64,000 nucleotides of DNA from positions 248,001 through 312,000 of the forward strand of contig NZ_JARBUT010000005.1 in the NCBI RefSeq assembly GCF_028882275.1, given 5' to 3'. The notes under the pieces were generated by a model. It saw only the letters and a list, made by a program, of their open reading frames with translations, had not been told where the DNA came from and did no database searches. How positions within the stretch are numbered: the first letter of the stretch is position 1; every line of letters begins with the position of its first letter. Shown one piece after another: positions 25,623-34,266 of the stretch. The stretch is from Nocardiopsis sp. N85 (GTDB lineage Bacteria; Actinomycetota; Actinomycetes; Streptosporangiales; Streptosporangiaceae). The translations under genes were made by a program, and so were the position numbers.

Positions 25623-26324
25623 TTAATACCAGTTGTTCGCCTGCGAGTGGGACCAGGCGCCGCAGGGGGTGCCGTAGCGGCCCTTGATGTAGTCGATGCC
25701 CCAGGAGATCTGCGTCGCGGGATTGGTGCGCCAGTCGTCTCCGTGGGAGGCCATCTTGTCCCCGGGCAGGGACTGGGGGATGCCGTAGGCCCCGGAGCCG
25801 GGGTTCTGCGCGGTGTGGTTCCAGTTGCTCTCCTTCTCCCACAGGGGTTCGAGGCAGTCGGAGAACTCACTGGCCGGCCAGCCCTGGTCGAGGACCAGTT
25901 GCAGGGCGATCTCCTTGGCCGACCCGGCGGGGACCGGGGCGGATCCGCCGGAGGACCCGGAGCCCTCCGGCTCGGGCTCGGGCTCGGGTTCCGGTTCTTC
26001 GAGGATGTCGGAGGCTTCGGCGCCGCCGGTGCGCACGGCGTCGCGGCCCGCCTCCTCGGCGGCCTCGCGGGCCTGTTCCAGTGCGGCTTCGCCCTCCTCG
26101 GGGTCGGTCGCCGGTGGGGTCCGGAAGAAGTCGTCGCTCTCCTCCGCGGGCTGCGCGGTCGCGGACTCCGCGGGATGCGCGGCCGAGGCCGCGTCGCGTG
26201 GATCGGGGGCCTCGGTGTCGGCGAAGGCCGCGACGCCGAAGGCGCCGCCGGCGACCAGGACGACGGCCGCGCCGACGACGCTCGCGTGACGCGGTGGGAT
26301 CCGTGGGATCCGTGGGAGTGGCAA
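25623..26324 (-). CDS. Secreted lysozyme-fold (SLT/APF-type) protein A
   Basis: A 233-residue paralogue of the next gene: signal peptide (about 1-37, ASVVGAAVVLVAGGAFGVAAFA), a long acidic linker with an EPEPEPEPEPEG tract, and a lysozyme-like domain identical for about 96 residues to that of protein B (SKES-type catalytic region KESNWNH). The start is inferred as TTG 26324 because GAAAGG lies six bases upstream, the same arrangement as in gene B, and no ATG or GTG fits; the frame itself opens at 26468. It is first in a two-gene operon, with 43 bp to gene B. Expected role is peptidoglycan remodelling during growth. Confidence 0.82.
   Translation of the reverse strand: MPLPRIPRIPPRHASVVGAAVVLVAGGAFGVAAFADTEAPDPRDAASAAHPAESATAQPAEESDDFFRTPPATDPEEGEAALEQAREAAEEAGRDAVRTGGAEASDILEEPEPEPEPEPEGSGSSGGSAPVPAGSAKEIALQLVLDQGWPASEFSDCLEPLWEKESNWNHTAQNPGSGAYGIPQSLPGDKMASHGDDWRTNPATQISWGIDYIKGRYGTPCGAWSHSQANNWY
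25645..25931. repeat. Perfect 287-bp direct repeat, copy 2
   Basis: Identical to 24951-25237, encoding the catalytic domain of lysozyme-fold protein A. Third-codon positions are identical too, so the copies have been duplicated or converted recently. Confidence 0.97.
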
Positions 26325-26734
26325 GATCGCCCTTTCGCGTAGACGGACACACGCGTGGCACGGGACCTTCCGTCGACGGGGGTCCTCGCGCGTGTTGTGG
26401 GTCGGCCGCCGCCGGCAGTGGGGCCGGAGGGGACGGTGGACCTTCGATCGGGTCGCGTCCGTCCGCACGGCGGGTCCGCACGTGTGGGGGTGCTCTGTGC
26501 AGCGGATTCAGCCTGCATCATCATTACGACCACGTAACGCCATAGATACTGTGTCTTGACTCACATCACCTAACGTGTCCGTATCACCGGGCTTCGACCT
26601 GCGCGGGGACACGGAATGTCAAAGGGTGACCCAAGCGACCCCGAGGAGTGGTCGGCCTCCCACCCCTGGATCGGACGCGACGCGCCCGCGCCTGAGTACG
26701 CGTACGGATGTGCGCGGGCGGGCCCGAGGACAGG
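26325..26734. other. 410-bp divergent intergenic region
   Basis: It separates the lysozyme-fold operon (leftward) from the large membrane protein gene (rightward). The right third is AT-richer and holds the palindrome TTACG-ACCA-CGTAA (26524-26537), possible promoter hexamers on both strands (for example TTGACT at 26556-26561, TATCTA on the minus strand near 26545) and no coding frame. I looked for a ydaO-type c-di-AMP riboswitch in the leftward leader and could not recognise its core. Confidence 0.5.
26524..26537. promoter_or_regulatory. Palindrome TTACG-ACCA-CGTAA
   Basis: A perfect 5-bp inverted repeat with a four-base spacer about 200 bp upstream of the lysozyme-fold operon. It resembles the GTTAC-type elements I associate with MtrA control of wall hydrolase genes, but this is a loose similarity. 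Confidence 0.35.
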
Positions 26735-29700
26735 ATGGCGAACATGAACGTTCCAGCACCCCCACCGCCCTCCCCCGGTCCACACGTGCTCTGCCCGGAC
26801 TGCCGGTCCCCGCTGGTTCCGAGGGCGCGCTCCTGTGGGCGTTGCGGGCTGGTGCTCGTCGGTTCCATCGCCCAGCGGCTGTGGGAGGTGGACACCGAGA
26901 TCATCCGGGTCGACACCCTCCTGGGGCGGCTCCGCGGCGAACGCGCCGGGCTGGTGCGCGCGCTGCGCGAGGCCTCGATCCGAGAGGCGGAGCCGCGCGT
27001 CCCCTCCTCCGCCGCGGTCGCCGTCCCCCCGGCCGCGTCACCCGTTCCCGCGTCGGCCGCGCCGATGGGCCCCGCGCCGACCCCGCGTCCGCGGGTCGAC
27101 GGCGAGATGCGCCGCCGTTCGGCGCAGAACGTCATCCTGGGCCTGGGCGGCCTGCTCATCGGGATCTCGGCGCTGGTCTTCGCGATCTGGACCTGGAGCG
27201 ACATGGGCACCGGCGCCCGGGCCCTGGTGCTCGGGCTGACCACGCTCGGCTTCGCCGTCGTGGCCCTGCCCCTGCACCGTCGCGGCCTGCGTGCCACCGC
27301 CGAGACCTTCGGCGTGCTGGCGGCGGCGCTGATGTACATCGACGCGTTGGCGCTGTGGCTGCTCATACCCGAGCGGATCCCCAACGGCGCCGGGTACGCG
27401 GCGGGGGCGTTGGCGATCATCGCGGCCCTGATGGCGCTCTACCCGCTGACGGTGCCGTTGCGCGCGCCCCGGATCGTCGCCGTCCTGTCCGCGCAGCCGG
27501 TGCCGTTGCTGGTGCTGTTCGCGTTGCCGTTGGAGGACCCCTATCCCTGGATCACGGCGACGCTCGCCCTGGTCGCCCTGGCCGACCTGCTGCTGGTGCG
27601 CCTGACCGGGACCGGGGGCGGGGAGGTGCCACGCCGGACCCTCTACGTGCTGTCCGTGACGCTGACGGTGTTCTGCTCCGGGGTGGCCGCCCTGGCGGTG
27701 TTCTTCGTACCGGCCTCGTCGAGCCCGCCGGCCTGGTGGGGCGTGACCGCGGCCCTGCTGGTGTCGGGGGTCGGTTGGCTTGCGCTGTCCCGGGTGGCCT
27801 CGCCCATGCGCGGTGACGGTTCCGCCCGCGTGTACCCGATCCTCGGGGTCGCGACCCTGGCGTTGGCCCCCCTGGCCGCCGGACCCGCGCACCTGCCGGC
27901 GCTGCCCCGCCCACCCTTCTCGGCGCTCTGGCGTCAGGAGGGGGCGATGGAGCCGGCGAACCGCCTGCTGGGCCTGACCGAGGCGAACACGGTGTGGCCC
28001 ACGAGCCTGCCCTTCGTCGCGGCGATCCTCGTCGCCGCGGCGCTGGCGGCGGGCGTCACCGCGCTGCTGCGCCGCGACCTGTTGCCGCCGCTGCTGTTCC
28101 TCATGGCGCCGCCCACCCTGCTGGCCCCGCCGATCATGCTGTCCCTGCCGCATCCGGTCGTGGTCGGGTGGGCGTTGCTCCTGGGTGCCGCCCTGGTCCT
28201 GGGAACGGCGGCCGTGCTCTTCCGTCCCCACGCGTGGGTCCCCGCGACGGTCGGGGTCGCGACGCTGATCACGGCGCTCCTGTGGGCCTGTGCGATGTTC
28301 TGGACCTTCCTGGCGTCCCTGGTGTGCGTGGGCCTGATCGGGACGGCCGCCCTGCTGCTCCTGCGCCACCGGCTGCCCGGCTTCGGGGCGTTCGTCCCCC
28401 CGGCCCCAGGAGGTCGGACGCCGGTCCCCCCGGGTCGCGCCCTGTACGGGGCCGGGCTGGCCCTGTGGGCGGTGGGGCTGGTCGCCTGGGGGTCGTCGTG
28501 GATCGCGATGTCCGTTCAGGGGACACCCGAGGCGGGGCGGTGGTGGCTGGCCGCGGCCGTCCTGGTGAGCGGTGTGACGGCGCTGCTCCTGGGCCGTCCG
28601 GCCCCACGCTCGGCGCCCGGGGGCGGGAACGAGGCCAGGGGCGCCTTCACCGTGTTCGGTCTCCTGCTCATGCCGGTGGCCCCGCTGCTGATCGGACCGG
28701 GCGGAAGCGCCCTGGGCCTCTCCGGAGCGGAACCGGTGTGGGGTGCTCCGGCCGCGGCCATGCTCGTCCCGGCGGGCGAGGTGATGGGGGTGTACGTCGC
28801 GGCCGGTCCGGGAACGGCCCTGGGCCTCGCGGCGGGCGTGCTCGCGGCCGGGGCGGCGGGCGTGGGCCTGGTCGGGCTGATCGACCGGCGTCGGACGCTG
28901 TCGGCGGCGGCCCTCGTGGCCCCGCCCGCGCTGGTGCCGCTGCCGATCATCCTGGGGGCGCCGTTCGTCGTGGCGATGGTCTGGGCGACGGCGGTGGGCG
29001 CGCTCCTGCTCCTGGCCACCGCCCTCATCCGTGACCGCTCGGCGTGGGTCACGGGTGTGATCGGCGCGATCACCCTGGTGGCGGCGCTGGCGTGGTCGCT
29101 GCCCGAACGCCACACCATGCTGATCGTCGTGTTCCTGGTGGCCGGCACCGCCCTCGCCTGCGCGCTCCTGACGCGAACGCGGCCCGGCGAGCGGACCCCG
29201 ATGACCGCGGCGTCCGGAACGTCGGGGCTCGGGGCGGCCCTCGCCCCCGGTGCGCTCGCCGTGTTCGCGTGGTCGCTCTCCCTGGTGGCGACCTCCGTGC
29301 TGGGCGGCGATCCGTCGGTGTGGTGGATGCTCGCGGCGATCCCGCTGCCGCTCGGAGCCGCGGCGCTGGTGCTGGGCGAACGAGCGTGGGCCGGGGCTCG
29401 GGCGTGGACCGTGCTCGGGCTGCTCTGGGGCGCCCTGGCGCCACTGGTGGCCGGCGGATCCGGGGCGGTCGCCCTGGTGCCGATCTCCTGGCGGTACGCG
29501 GTGGCCGAGGCCCCGCCCCGGGCCCTGGTCGATCCCGCGTTCGTGTTCCTGGGACTGTCCGAGCCCTCCGGGCCCGCGTCGGTCGTGGGCGTCCTGGCGG
29601 CCGGTCTGTTGGCCGTGGCGGCGACGGCGATGACCGCCCGCCGGTGGACCGGGCACACGGCCGCGCTGGTCGCACCGCCCGCCCTGGTGCCCCTGGCGAT

Positions 29701-30763
29701 CCTCACCGGCGCCTCGTTCCTGATGGCCTCGGTGGTGTCGCTCCTGGTCGGCACCGCCCTGGTGCTGTGGTCGGCGTGGACCCGCGACCGGGCCTTCGCC
29801 TGGCTGCCGGGACTGACCGGCCTGCTCACCCTGGCCCAGGTACTGGGTTGGGCACTGGCCGAACGGCACGCCACCATCGGCGTTCTGTTGGTCGTCGCGG
29901 TGGTGGGCTCGGTCGTGGCGGCCCTGGCCCGCACCCCGATCCCGGCGACCGCGGCGACGGCGGTGGCCACGGCCGCCACCGGCGGGTTCGCGTTCACGCT
30001 CACCCTGGTGTTGGGCGCACCGGTGGAGTACGCGGCGCTGGTGCCGATCGCCGTGGTGGCGGGGGTGGCGGCGGTCGCGCCGCGCATGCGCGCCCCGCTG
30101 GTGGGGGCCGCGGAGATCCCGGCGGCGCTGTGGGCGGTCGTGTCCGTGACCGTCGCCGTGCTGTACGGCGCGCACGGGGGGATCGTGGCCCTGGCGCTGG
30201 CGATCGTCGGGGTGATCGCCCTGGCCACCGCGATCCGGCCGGGACGCCGGTGGGCCGCGGCGGTGGGCGTCCTGTCGATGCTGAGCGCCCTGTGGACGGC
30301 CCTGGCCGCGTGGAACGTCACGGTCCCGGAGGCCTATACCGTGCTCCCCGCCCTCGCGGCGCTGGTCATCGGCTGGGAGTGGGGGCGCAAGGCGGAACGG
30401 GCGCCGTCGAGCTGGGTGTCGCTCTCCGGTGGTCTGTGCCTGCTGCTCCTGCCCGGCCTGGGCATGGTGCTCGCGGGCGAGGAGACGCCGTGGCGGGTGC
30501 CCGCGCTGTTGGTCGCCGCCCTGTTCACGGCCCTCTGGGGGTTGCGCGACCGGAGCCAGGCGACCCTGGTCATCGGTGGCGTGACGCTGGTGGCGGCCTC
30601 GCTGCGGGCGTTCGGCCCGCCGCTGTGGGACCTGACCCGGCTGCTGCCCAACTGGGTGCCGTTCGCCGTGATCGGCGCGCTGCTGCTGCTGATCGGCGCC
30701 AGGTACGAGGCCAACCTGGAGCGGGTACGCCGGTTGGGGCACTTCATCGGCGGCATGCGCTGA
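26735..30763 (+). CDS. Giant polytopic membrane protein with N-terminal zinc ribbon
   Basis: A 1,342-residue protein. It begins with a Pro-rich tail and a zinc ribbon (CPDC about 23-26, CGRC about 38-41), a charged helix (WEVDTEIIRVDTLLGRLRGERAG), then from about residue 140 to the end an almost unbroken series of some 35-40 hydrophobic helices, Ala/Leu/Val-rich, joined by short loops. Internal similarity is seen in repeated ALVAPPALVPL.I.GA.F and W....LL.GTAL segments, so it grew by duplication. It resembles large actinobacterial membrane proteins annotated after SCO7613; function unknown. The ATG 26735 follows GAGGA; ATG 26744 is an alternative. No partner gene is in the same operon. Confidence 0.8.
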   Translation: MANMNVPAPPPPSPGPHVLCPDCRSPLVPRARSCGRCGLVLVGSIAQRLWEVDTEIIRVDTLLGRLRGERAGLVRALREASIREAEPRVPSSAAVAVPPAASPVPASAAPMGPAPTPRPRVDGEMRRRSAQNVILGLGGLLIGISALVFAIWTWSDMGTGARALVLGLTTLGFAVVALPLHRRGLRATAETFGVLAAALMYIDALALWLLIPERIPNGAGYAAGALAIIAALMALYPLTVPLRAPRIVAVLSAQPVPLLVLFALPLEDPYPWITATLALVALADLLLVRLTGTGGGEVPRRTLYVLSVTLTVFCSGVAALAVFFVPASSSPPAWWGVTAALLVSGVGWLALSRVASPMRGDGSARVYPILGVATLALAPLAAGPAHLPALPRPPFSALWRQEGAMEPANRLLGLTEANTVWPTSLPFVAAILVAAALAAGVTALLRRDLLPPLLFLMAPPTLLAPPIMLSLPHPVVVGWALLLGAALVLGTAAVLFRPHAWVPATVGVATLITALLWACAMFWTFLASLVCVGLIGTAALLLLRHRLPGFGAFVPPAPGGRTPVPPGRALYGAGLALWAVGLVAWGSSWIAMSVQGTPEAGRWWLAAAVLVSGVTALLLGRPAPRSAPGGGNEARGAFTVFGLLLMPVAPLLIGPGGSALGLSGAEPVWGAPAAAMLVPAGEVMGVYVAAGPGTALGLAAGVLAAGAAGVGLVGLIDRRRTLSAAALVAPPALVPLPIILGAPFVVAMVWATAVGALLLLATALIRDRSAWVTGVIGAITLVAALAWSLPERHTMLIVVFLVAGTALACALLTRTRPGERTPMTAASGTSGLGAALAPGALAVFAWSLSLVATSVLGGDPSVWWMLAAIPLPLGAAALVLGERAWAGARAWTVLGLLWGALAPLVAGGSGAVALVPISWRYAVAEAPPRALVDPAFVFLGLSEPSGPASVVGVLAAGLLAVAATAMTARRWTGHTAALVAPPALVPLAILTGASFLMASVVSLLVGTALVLWSAWTRDRAFAWLPGLTGLLTLAQVLGWALAERHATIGVLLVVAVVGSVVAALARTPIPATAATAVATAATGGFAFTLTLVLGAPVEYAALVPIAVVAGVAAVAPRMRAPLVGAAEIPAALWAVVSVTVAVLYGAHGGIVALALAIVGVIALATAIRPGRRWAAAVGVLSMLSALWTALAAWNVTVPEAYTVLPALAALVIGWEWGRKAERAPSSWVSLSGGLCLLLLPGLGMVLAGEETPWRVPALLVAALFTALWGLRDRSQATLVIGGVTLVAASLRAFGPPLWDLTRLLPNWVPFAVIGALLLLIGARYEANLERVRRLGHFIGGMR

Positions 30764-30774
30764 GCGAGGGACGC

Positions 30775-30828
30775 ACGAGGGCGGGTCCCCGTCCCGGCCG
30801 TACGGCCGGGACGGGGACCCGCCCTCGT
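30775..30828. terminator. 54-bp perfect palindrome, bidirectional terminator
   Basis: A 27-bp arm (30775-30801) is perfectly complementary to 30802-30828 with no spacer. It lies between the converging membrane-protein and phoH genes, and its last base is in the phoH stop codon. As RNA it folds with a tight loop at CGTACG. Confidence 0.8.
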
Positions 30829-32177
30829 CAGTTCTCCAGCATCTCCGTGACCAGGGCGGCGATCGGGGACCGCTCCGACCGGGTCAGGGTGATGTGCGCG
30901 AACAGCGGGTGTCCCTTGAGCTTCTCGATCACCGCGACGACACCGTCGTGGCGGCCGACCCGCAGGTTGTCGCGCTGGGCGATGTCGTGGGTGAGGACCA
31001 CCCGCGAGTTCTCTCCCAACCGGGACAGCACGGTGAGCAGGACGTTCCGTTCCAGGGACTGGGCCTCGTCCACGATGACGAAGGCGTCGTGCAGTGACCG
31101 ACCGCGGATGTGGGTGAGCGGCAGGACCTCCAGCATCCCCCGGTCGACGATCTCCTCGATGACGTCCTCGCTGGTGACCGCGGACAGGGTGTCGTGCACC
31201 GCCTGACCCCACGGGGTCATCTTGTCGTTCTCGGTACCGGGCAGGTAGCCGAGTTCCTGACCGCCGACCGCGTACAGCGGGCGGAACACCATCACCTTGC
31301 GGTGCTGGCGGCGTTCCAGGACGGACTCCAGGCCGGCGCACAGTGCCAGCGCCGACTTGCCGGTGCCCGCCCGGCCGCCGAGGGAGACGATGCCCACCTC
31401 GGGGTCCGTGAGCAGGTCCAGGGCGATGCGCTGCTCGGCACTGCGACCGTGCAGTCCGAACACGTCCCGGTCGCCGCGCACCAGGCGCACCGACTTGTCC
31501 GGCCGGACCCGGCCCAGCGCCTTGCCCTTCTCGGAGACCAGGACCAGACCGGTGTGACAGGGGAGTTCGCGGGCCGGCTCGATGTCGGTGGAACCGTGCT
31601 CGAACAGCTCACCGACCTGGTGGGCGGCCACGTCCAGTTCGGCCATGCCCGTCCACCCGTGCTCGATGGCGAGTTCGGCCCGGTACTCGTCGGCCGCCAG
31701 GCCGATCGAGGAGGCCTTGATCCGCATCGGCAGATCCTTGCTCACCAGCACGACGTCGCCGCCCTCCTCCTGGAGGTTGCGGGCGACGGTCAGGATCCGG
31801 GTGTCGTTGTCGCCGAGCCGGAAGCCCGCCGGCAGGATCTTCGGATCGCTGTGGTTGAGCTCCACTCGCAACGTGCCGCCCAGGTCGTTCACCGGAAGCG
31901 GGACGTCCAGCCGACCGTTGACGACCCGCAGGTCGTCGAGGAAACGCAACGCGTTGCGAGCGAAGTACCCGAGTTCCGGGTGGTGTCGCTTGCTCTCCAG
32001 CTCGGTGATCACCACCACGGGGATGACCACCTCGTGCTCGGCGAACCGGGTCAGGGCCAGCGGGTCTGCGAGCAGGACGCTGGTGTCGAGCACGTAGACG
32101 CGCCGTCCCGCCTCCGGTTCCACCGCGGGGGCGGTGGGGGGCTGGGTGTCAGGGCGATCGGTCGAGGAACTAGCCAC
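30828..32177 (-). CDS. phoH2: PhoH2-type PIN domain / PhoH ATPase fusion
   Basis: A 449-residue two-domain protein. The PIN nuclease domain (about 26-160) shows [15 protein letters not shown] with the first acidic residue, [10 protein letters not shown] and [11 protein letters not shown] with further acidic residues; the PhoH ATPase domain (about 245-449) has Walker [12 protein letters not shown] and Walker [11 protein letters not shown]. In mycobacteria PhoH2 unwinds and cleaves RNA in an ATP-dependent way and pairs with the small antitoxin PhoAT. I see no PhoAT-like frame upstream here. It stands in the expected place next to uppS. Confidence 0.92.
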   Translation of the reverse strand: MASSSTDRPDTQPPTAPAVEPEAGRRVYVLDTSVLLADPLALTRFAEHEVVIPVVVITELESKRHHPELGYFARNALRFLDDLRVVNGRLDVPLPVNDLGGTLRVELNHSDPKILPAGFRLGDNDTRILTVARNLQEEGGDVVLVSKDLPMRIKASSIGLAADEYRAELAIEHGWTGMAELDVAAHQVGELFEHGSTDIEPARELPCHTGLVLVSEKGKALGRVRPDKSVRLVRGDRDVFGLHGRSAEQRIALDLLTDPEVGIVSLGGRAGTGKSALALCAGLESVLERRQHRKVMVFRPLYAVGGQELGYLPGTENDKMTPWGQAVHDTLSAVTSEDVIEEIVDRGMLEVLPLTHIRGRSLHDAFVIVDEAQSLERNVLLTVLSRLGENSRVVLTHDIAQRDNLRVGRHDGVVAVIEKLKGHPLFAHITLTRSERSPIAALVTEMLEN

Positions 32178-32321
32178 TCGTTCTCCCCTTGGGCGCCGCG
32201 AGGGCGCCCCACTGTCACGGGATCATGGAGGACCGGGACCAGGCCCCAGAGGGCCGGGTCCGGCCCTCCTCGTTGACGTTCCGTCGTGACGGAGAAGATC
32301 AATGAGCCGGGGCCTCCCGAA

Positions 32322-32342
32322 CGGGTGGACGAACGCCACCCG
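32322..32342. terminator. Hairpin downstream of uppS
   Basis: CGGGTGG (32322-32328) pairs with CCACCCG (32336-32342). It is about 100 bp beyond the uppS stop and 145 bp before the phoH start, so it may end the uppS transcript. Confidence 0.35.
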
Positions 32343-32444
32343 CTGCTTTCGAAGCTACGCGCCCGTGACCCCGTTTTCCAGTGCCTTGTCCCGCGGCGTG
32401 GTGAACACCGCGTTAAGGGGTGGTGCGGTGACGGGAAGGAGGAC

Positions 32445-33206
32445 TCAGGAGCCGTAGCGACGACTGCGCGCGCCGTAGGAGCGCAATGCGCGCAGGAAGT
32501 CCACCCTGCGGAAGGCAGGCCAGAAGACCTCGCAGAAGTAGAACTCCGAATGCACGCTCTGCCACAGCATGAAGCCGGACAGGCGCTGTTCCCCGGACGT
32601 GCGGATGAGCAGGTCCGGATCGGGCTGGCCGCGCGTGTAGAGATGCCGGGCGATATCGGAGATGTCCAGGCGCTCGGCGAGTTCCTGGATACCGGTGCCC
32701 TTGGCCGCCTCCTCGTGGAGGAGCGACCGAACCGCGTCGGCGATCTCACGTCTACCTCCATACCCGACGGCGACGTTGACAACCAGACCCGGGTTATCGG
32801 ATGTGGCCTCCTCGGCCTCCTTGAGGGCGCGCGCGGTGGACGCGGGCAGCACGTCGAGGGCTCCGACGGGCCGGGTGTTCCACCCCTCTTCGCGCAGCCG
32901 GGCGATGGTCTCCTCGATGATCTGCACGAGGGCGCCGAGTTCGGCCTCGTCGCGGGACATGTTGTCGGTCGACAGCATCCACAGCGTGACCACCTGCACG
33001 CCGACCTCGTCACACCACCGGAGCAGCTCGAAGATCTTGTCGGCACCGGCCCTGTGGCCCTCCGCGGCCTCCGCCAGTCCGCTGTTCTTCGCCCACCGAC
33101 GGTTGCCGTCCATCGCGACGCCGACGTGGCGGGGGATCTGCCGGCCCCGGAGCCGACGTTCCAGACGTCGCTCGTAGAGCCAGTACAGGGGGTCACGAAG
33201 CCCCAT
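32445..33206 (-). CDS. uppS: Cis-prenyl (isoprenyl) diphosphate synthase
   Basis: Condenses isopentenyl diphosphate onto a prenyl diphosphate in cis configuration, making polyprenyl carriers for wall synthesis. The 253-residue protein has the catalytic AMDGNRRWAK with Asp33, the TLWMLSTDNMSRD stretch, and RTSGEQRLSGFMLWQ with SEFYF, the C-terminal IPP-binding region. Two such genes are normal in actinobacteria; the position between phoH2 and the DUF255 gene is that of the short-chain Rv1086 type, so the chain length may be short (Z,E-farnesyl-like); this is inference. Start 33206 has GAGAGG upstream. Confidence 0.93.
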   Translation of the reverse strand: MGLRDPLYWLYERRLERRLRGRQIPRHVGVAMDGNRRWAKNSGLAEAAEGHRAGADKIFELLRWCDEVGVQVVTLWMLSTDNMSRDEAELGALVQIIEETIARLREEGWNTRPVGALDVLPASTARALKEAEEATSDNPGLVVNVAVGYGGRREIADAVRSLLHEEAAKGTGIQELAERLDISDIARHLYTRGQPDPDLLIRTSGEQRLSGFMLWQSVHSEFYFCEVFWPAFRRVDFLRALRSYGARSRRYGS

Positions 33207-33300
33207 GGGCGAAACCTCTCAGAGCTGGATCATGGGCAGCACACTCCTGTGCCAGGAGGTGCCGACGGGGATACCGTCCAGAGTAGTTCGCCGTGAGGGA

Positions 33301-33912
33301 CTACGTTACGGCCAGGGACTTTCGGACATGCTTGCGGCCCTGGTGGATACGGGATTTGACGGTGCCGAGGGCCAGATTCAGCTGGGAGGCGATCTCGTTG
33401 TAGTCCATCTGGCAGAGGTCGCGCAGGACCAAGGGCGCCACCAGGTTGGGGCGGTCCTTCTCCAGCTGGTCGAGTGCCTCCAGCAGGTCGATCCGGGAAC
33501 CGGCGATGACGCTGGTGGTGCGGGGATCGCGCTGGTGCGGCATGCGCTCGGCCTCGGTGGGGAACTCGTTGGCGCGACGCTTCATGGAACGGTAGGTCTG
33601 GCGGGCGGAGTTGGACACGACGGTGTACAGCCACGTCGTGAACAGGGAGTCGCCCTTGAAGCTGTCGATCTTGCGGGCCACCCGCAGCAGGGCGTCCTGG
33701 CACGCCTCCTCGGCGTCCTGCCGGTAGGGCAGGAAGCGGGAGCAGCGGCGCAGGACCTCGGGCTGGATCCGGCGGAGCAGTTCGTCCAGGGCGACGGCGT
33801 CGCCGTCCCGGGACCTGCGGGCGAGCTCCTCCAGCTCCTCGTCGACGTTGCTCGCCACCCGCCGACGCGGCGCGGGGGTCTCCTCGTGCTCTGTGTGATC
33901 ACTACTGCGCAT
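33301..33912 (-). CDS. ECF-type RNA polymerase sigma factor
   Basis: A 203-residue sigma-70-family factor. Region 2 is at about 45-110 (QDAEEACQDALLRVARKID, SLFTTWLYTVVSNSARQTYRSMKRR) and region 4 at about 145-200 (CQMDYNEIASQLNLALGTVKSRIHQGRK). The Asp/Asn-containing N-terminal arm is acidic. ATG 33912 has GGGAGAG upstream; the frame extends to 34146 without a ribosome site. No anti-sigma gene with a zinc motif adjoins it, but a membrane kinase diverges from it, so signal input may be through phosphorylation, as inference. Confidence 0.93.
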   Translation of the reverse strand: MRSSDHTEHEETPAPRRRVASNVDEELEELARRSRDGDAVALDELLRRIQPEVLRRCSRFLPYRQDAEEACQDALLRVARKIDSFKGDSLFTTWLYTVVSNSARQTYRSMKRRANEFPTEAERMPHQRDPRTTSVIAGSRIDLLEALDQLEKDRPNLVAPLVLRDLCQMDYNEIASQLNLALGTVKSRIHQGRKHVRKSLAVT

Positions 33913-34266
33913 GGCTGGTCTCTCCCTGACTGGCGGCAGACGTCCGGCCGTCCGCTCTCGGCGCTGTGCGCCCACGATTCGAGGCTCGCACGTCCTATGG
34001 GACGTCCGCGGGCCCCCTTCGGCTCCGTCTCGTTTCCGCCCTCTCGGTTCCCCGTGGCACGGAGTCCCCCGGTTCAGAGGGTTCGCATTCCGTACGACCA
34101 TTCTCATGGCGACGGGAACCCGGTGAGGGTACCCACCAGTTTCCATCCCCGGCGTGGTCCGCGCTACCCGGAGAGGGGATCATATCCGCAAGGGTCAATG
34201 GGAAGGTGTAGATGGTGTATTAGTGGGCAACGACCGCGTATTCACCCCTGACAGACCGAGGCGGAA
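33913..34266. other. 354-bp divergent promoter region, sigma factor / kinase
   Basis: It holds GGGTACCC inside a wider imperfect symmetry (GGAACCCGGTGAGGGTACC at about 34118-34136, with TTTCC downstream). GGAAC- and GGAAA-like hexamers occur on both strands but the spacing to a GTT-type -10 is 19-20 bp rather than 16-17, so autoregulation by the ECF factor cannot be shown. No gene is seen. Confidence 0.4.

Noticed and set aside
24929-26533. One long frame that seems to fuse gene B with a proline-rich front
   Set aside because: The front part reads the paralogue A in the wrong frame; a ribosome site and signal peptide mark the true start at 25579.
26325-26600. ydaO (c-di-AMP) riboswitch in the leader of the lysozyme-fold operon
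   Set aside because: Known switches precede such genes in actinobacteria, but I could not find the conserved core in the right order here.
27038-30742. A 1,234-codon minus-strand frame over the giant membrane protein
   Set aside because: Composition is Arg/Gln/Gly-rich with no domain; the plus-strand frame has a zinc ribbon and membrane spans and good codon bias.
32178-32444. PhoAT-like antitoxin upstream of phoH2
   Set aside because: No small frame with a ribosome site is seen between uppS and phoH2 on the minus strand.
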